From NCBI GenBank assembly GCA_025963425.1, contig JAOPUQ010000403.1, forward strand, positions 1-7,711: a stretch of DNA of 7,711 nucleotides, given 5' to 3'. This DNA is from Modestobacter sp. GTDB lineage: Bacteria > Actinomycetota > Actinomycetes > Mycobacteriales > Geodermatophilaceae. Positions 7,394 to 7,711 of this stretch are shown piece after piece; position 1 is the stretch's first letter; each line of letters starts with the position of its first letter. A program made the translations under genes and the position numbers. The notes under the pieces are model-generated. The model saw only the letters and a program-made list of their open reading frames with translations. It was not told where the DNA came from and searched no databases.

Positions 7394-7410
7394 TGTCTCA
7401 TATCGAGACA
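7394..7410. promoter_or_regulatory. Inverted-repeat operator candidate in the divergent region
   Basis: TGTCTC and GAGACA form a perfect 6-bp dyad around the 5-base centre ATATC, an AT-rich patch in a very GC-rich region. It sits between the divergent GAF regulator and amidohydrolase genes, 101 bases upstream of the regulator's GTG and about 94 bases upstream of the amidohydrolase start. It is the best candidate for the binding site of the Fis-type regulator encoded next to it. Binding is inferred, not shown. Confidence 0.6.
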
Positions 7411-7418
7411 CCGAACCG

Positions 7419-7447
7419 CTGACGACGCCGTCCTCCGGGCCTACCGT
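7419..7447 (+). promoter_or_regulatory. Candidate sigma-70-type promoter for the amidohydrolase gene
   Basis: CTGACG (7419-7424) is a 4-of-6 match to TTGACA. Exactly 17 bases later TACCGT (7442-7447) fits TANNNT. The predicted start near 7454 gives a leader of about 50 bases and puts the centre of the inverted repeat near -52, a usual activator position. No GG-N10-GC sigma-54 promoter pattern was noticed. Confidence 0.4.
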
Positions 7448-7455
7448 CAACGCCA

Positions 7456-7473
7456 GTGTGACCCAGGTCGCAC
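7456..7473. repeat. Imperfect palindrome in the amidohydrolase leader
   Basis: GTGTGACC and GGTCGCAC flank a 2-base centre and pair at 7 of 8 positions. It lies just after the predicted transcription start and about 20 bases before the ribosome site, where a repressor or a second regulator copy could bind. Its half-site differs from the TGTCTC repeat. A chance dyad is possible. Confidence 0.3.
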
Positions 7474-7493
7474 CAATGAGCCAGACCCGGTCG

Positions 7494-7499
7494 AGGAGG
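7494..7499 (+). promoter_or_regulatory. Ribosome binding site of the amidohydrolase gene
   Basis: A perfect AGGAGG within GAGGAGGA, 4 bases before the GTG at 7504. It is the strongest ribosome site in the window and supports the GTG start and high expression. Confidence 0.8.
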
Positions 7500-7503
7500 A
7501 CCC

Positions 7504-7711
7504 GTGTACAGCAAGGACGGCGAGAAGTACTTCATCGTGGACGCCCACATCGAGATCTGGGACGCGCGCCCGGAGAACCAGCTCAACGTGCACGGCAAGC
7601 AGTTCATCGACTGCTTCTACGACTACCACCGCAACCTCAGCCCGGAGTCCGAGGTCTGGCCCTACGAGGAGTACCTCTACCAGGGCGGCGAGCGGCTGAT
7701 GAAGGACCTGT
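7504..7711 (+). CDS. Amidohydrolase family protein, 5' part (prm/mim monooxygenase-cluster type)
   Basis: The first 69 residues of a gene that runs off the right edge, starting at GTG 7504. The N-terminus YFIVDAHIEIWDARPE (9-24) is the first strand and metal-site region of a TIM-barrel amidohydrolase (amidohydrolase_2 / ACMSD-like group). It continues with NVHGKQFIDCFYDYHRNLSP and YEEYLYQGGERLMKDL. From memory, this whole N-terminal pattern is typical of the amidohydrolase encoded with propane/acetone-type soluble diiron monooxygenases (prmABCD, mimABCD) in actinobacteria. The reaction it performs there is not settled. The usual H-x-H metal motif reads H15-I-E17 here, so the second ligand would be Glu. 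The divergent AcoR/MimR-type regulator and the operator-like repeat upstream agree with an inducible operon that starts with this gene. The family is fairly secure; the cluster assignment is inference because the rest is outside the window. Confidence 0.8.
   Translation, partial: MYSKDGEKYFIVDAHIEIWDARPENQLNVHGKQFIDCFYDYHRNLSPESEVWPYEEYLYQGGERLMKDL

Noticed and set aside
5566..7422. A 618-codon open frame on the plus strand
   Set aside because: It is antisense to the GAF regulator, low in complexity and without domains. The regulator on the other strand has clear GAF, Walker A and helix-turn-helix motifs.

Overview
The window is uniformly GC-rich, with strong G/C bias at third codon positions, GTG as well as ATG starts, and LuxR-, LysR- and AcoR-type regulators. 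This points to a high-GC actinobacterium of the soil actinomycete kind (Pseudonocardiales or Geodermatophilales would fit). The genus is an inference. I see no rRNA, tRNA, CRISPR array, insertion sequence or integrase.

Left part, plus strand (1-3449): the 3' end of a sugar/polyol ABC transporter ATPase is followed after 57 bases by a long-chain mannitol 2-dehydrogenase family gene. Together they look like the end of a polyol uptake and oxidation operon, in which the transporter imports the polyol and the dehydrogenase oxidises it to a ketose. A LuxR-type regulator with two PAS-like domains follows 53 bases later and is a candidate local regulator.

Middle (3450-5723): a plus-strand LysR regulator faces a minus-strand gene for an unnamed actinobacterial membrane protein. 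The LysR frame has no stop codon where the family normally ends. It stays open for about 215 more codons, 184 of them antisense to the membrane-protein gene.

Right part (5724-7711): a minus-strand AcoR/MimR-type GAF regulator lies upstream of the membrane-protein gene, possibly in the same transcript. It is divergent from an amidohydrolase gene that runs off the right edge. The regulator has a reduced AAA domain without the sigma-54 contact loop. The roughly 210-base divergent region contains a perfect 6+5+6 inverted repeat upstream of a plausible sigma-70-type promoter for the amidohydrolase. The amidohydrolase N-terminus resembles the protein found in actinobacterial propane/acetone-type soluble diiron monooxygenase clusters (prm/mim). 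The most interesting prediction is therefore that the window ends at the first gene of an inducible monooxygenase operon controlled by this regulator.
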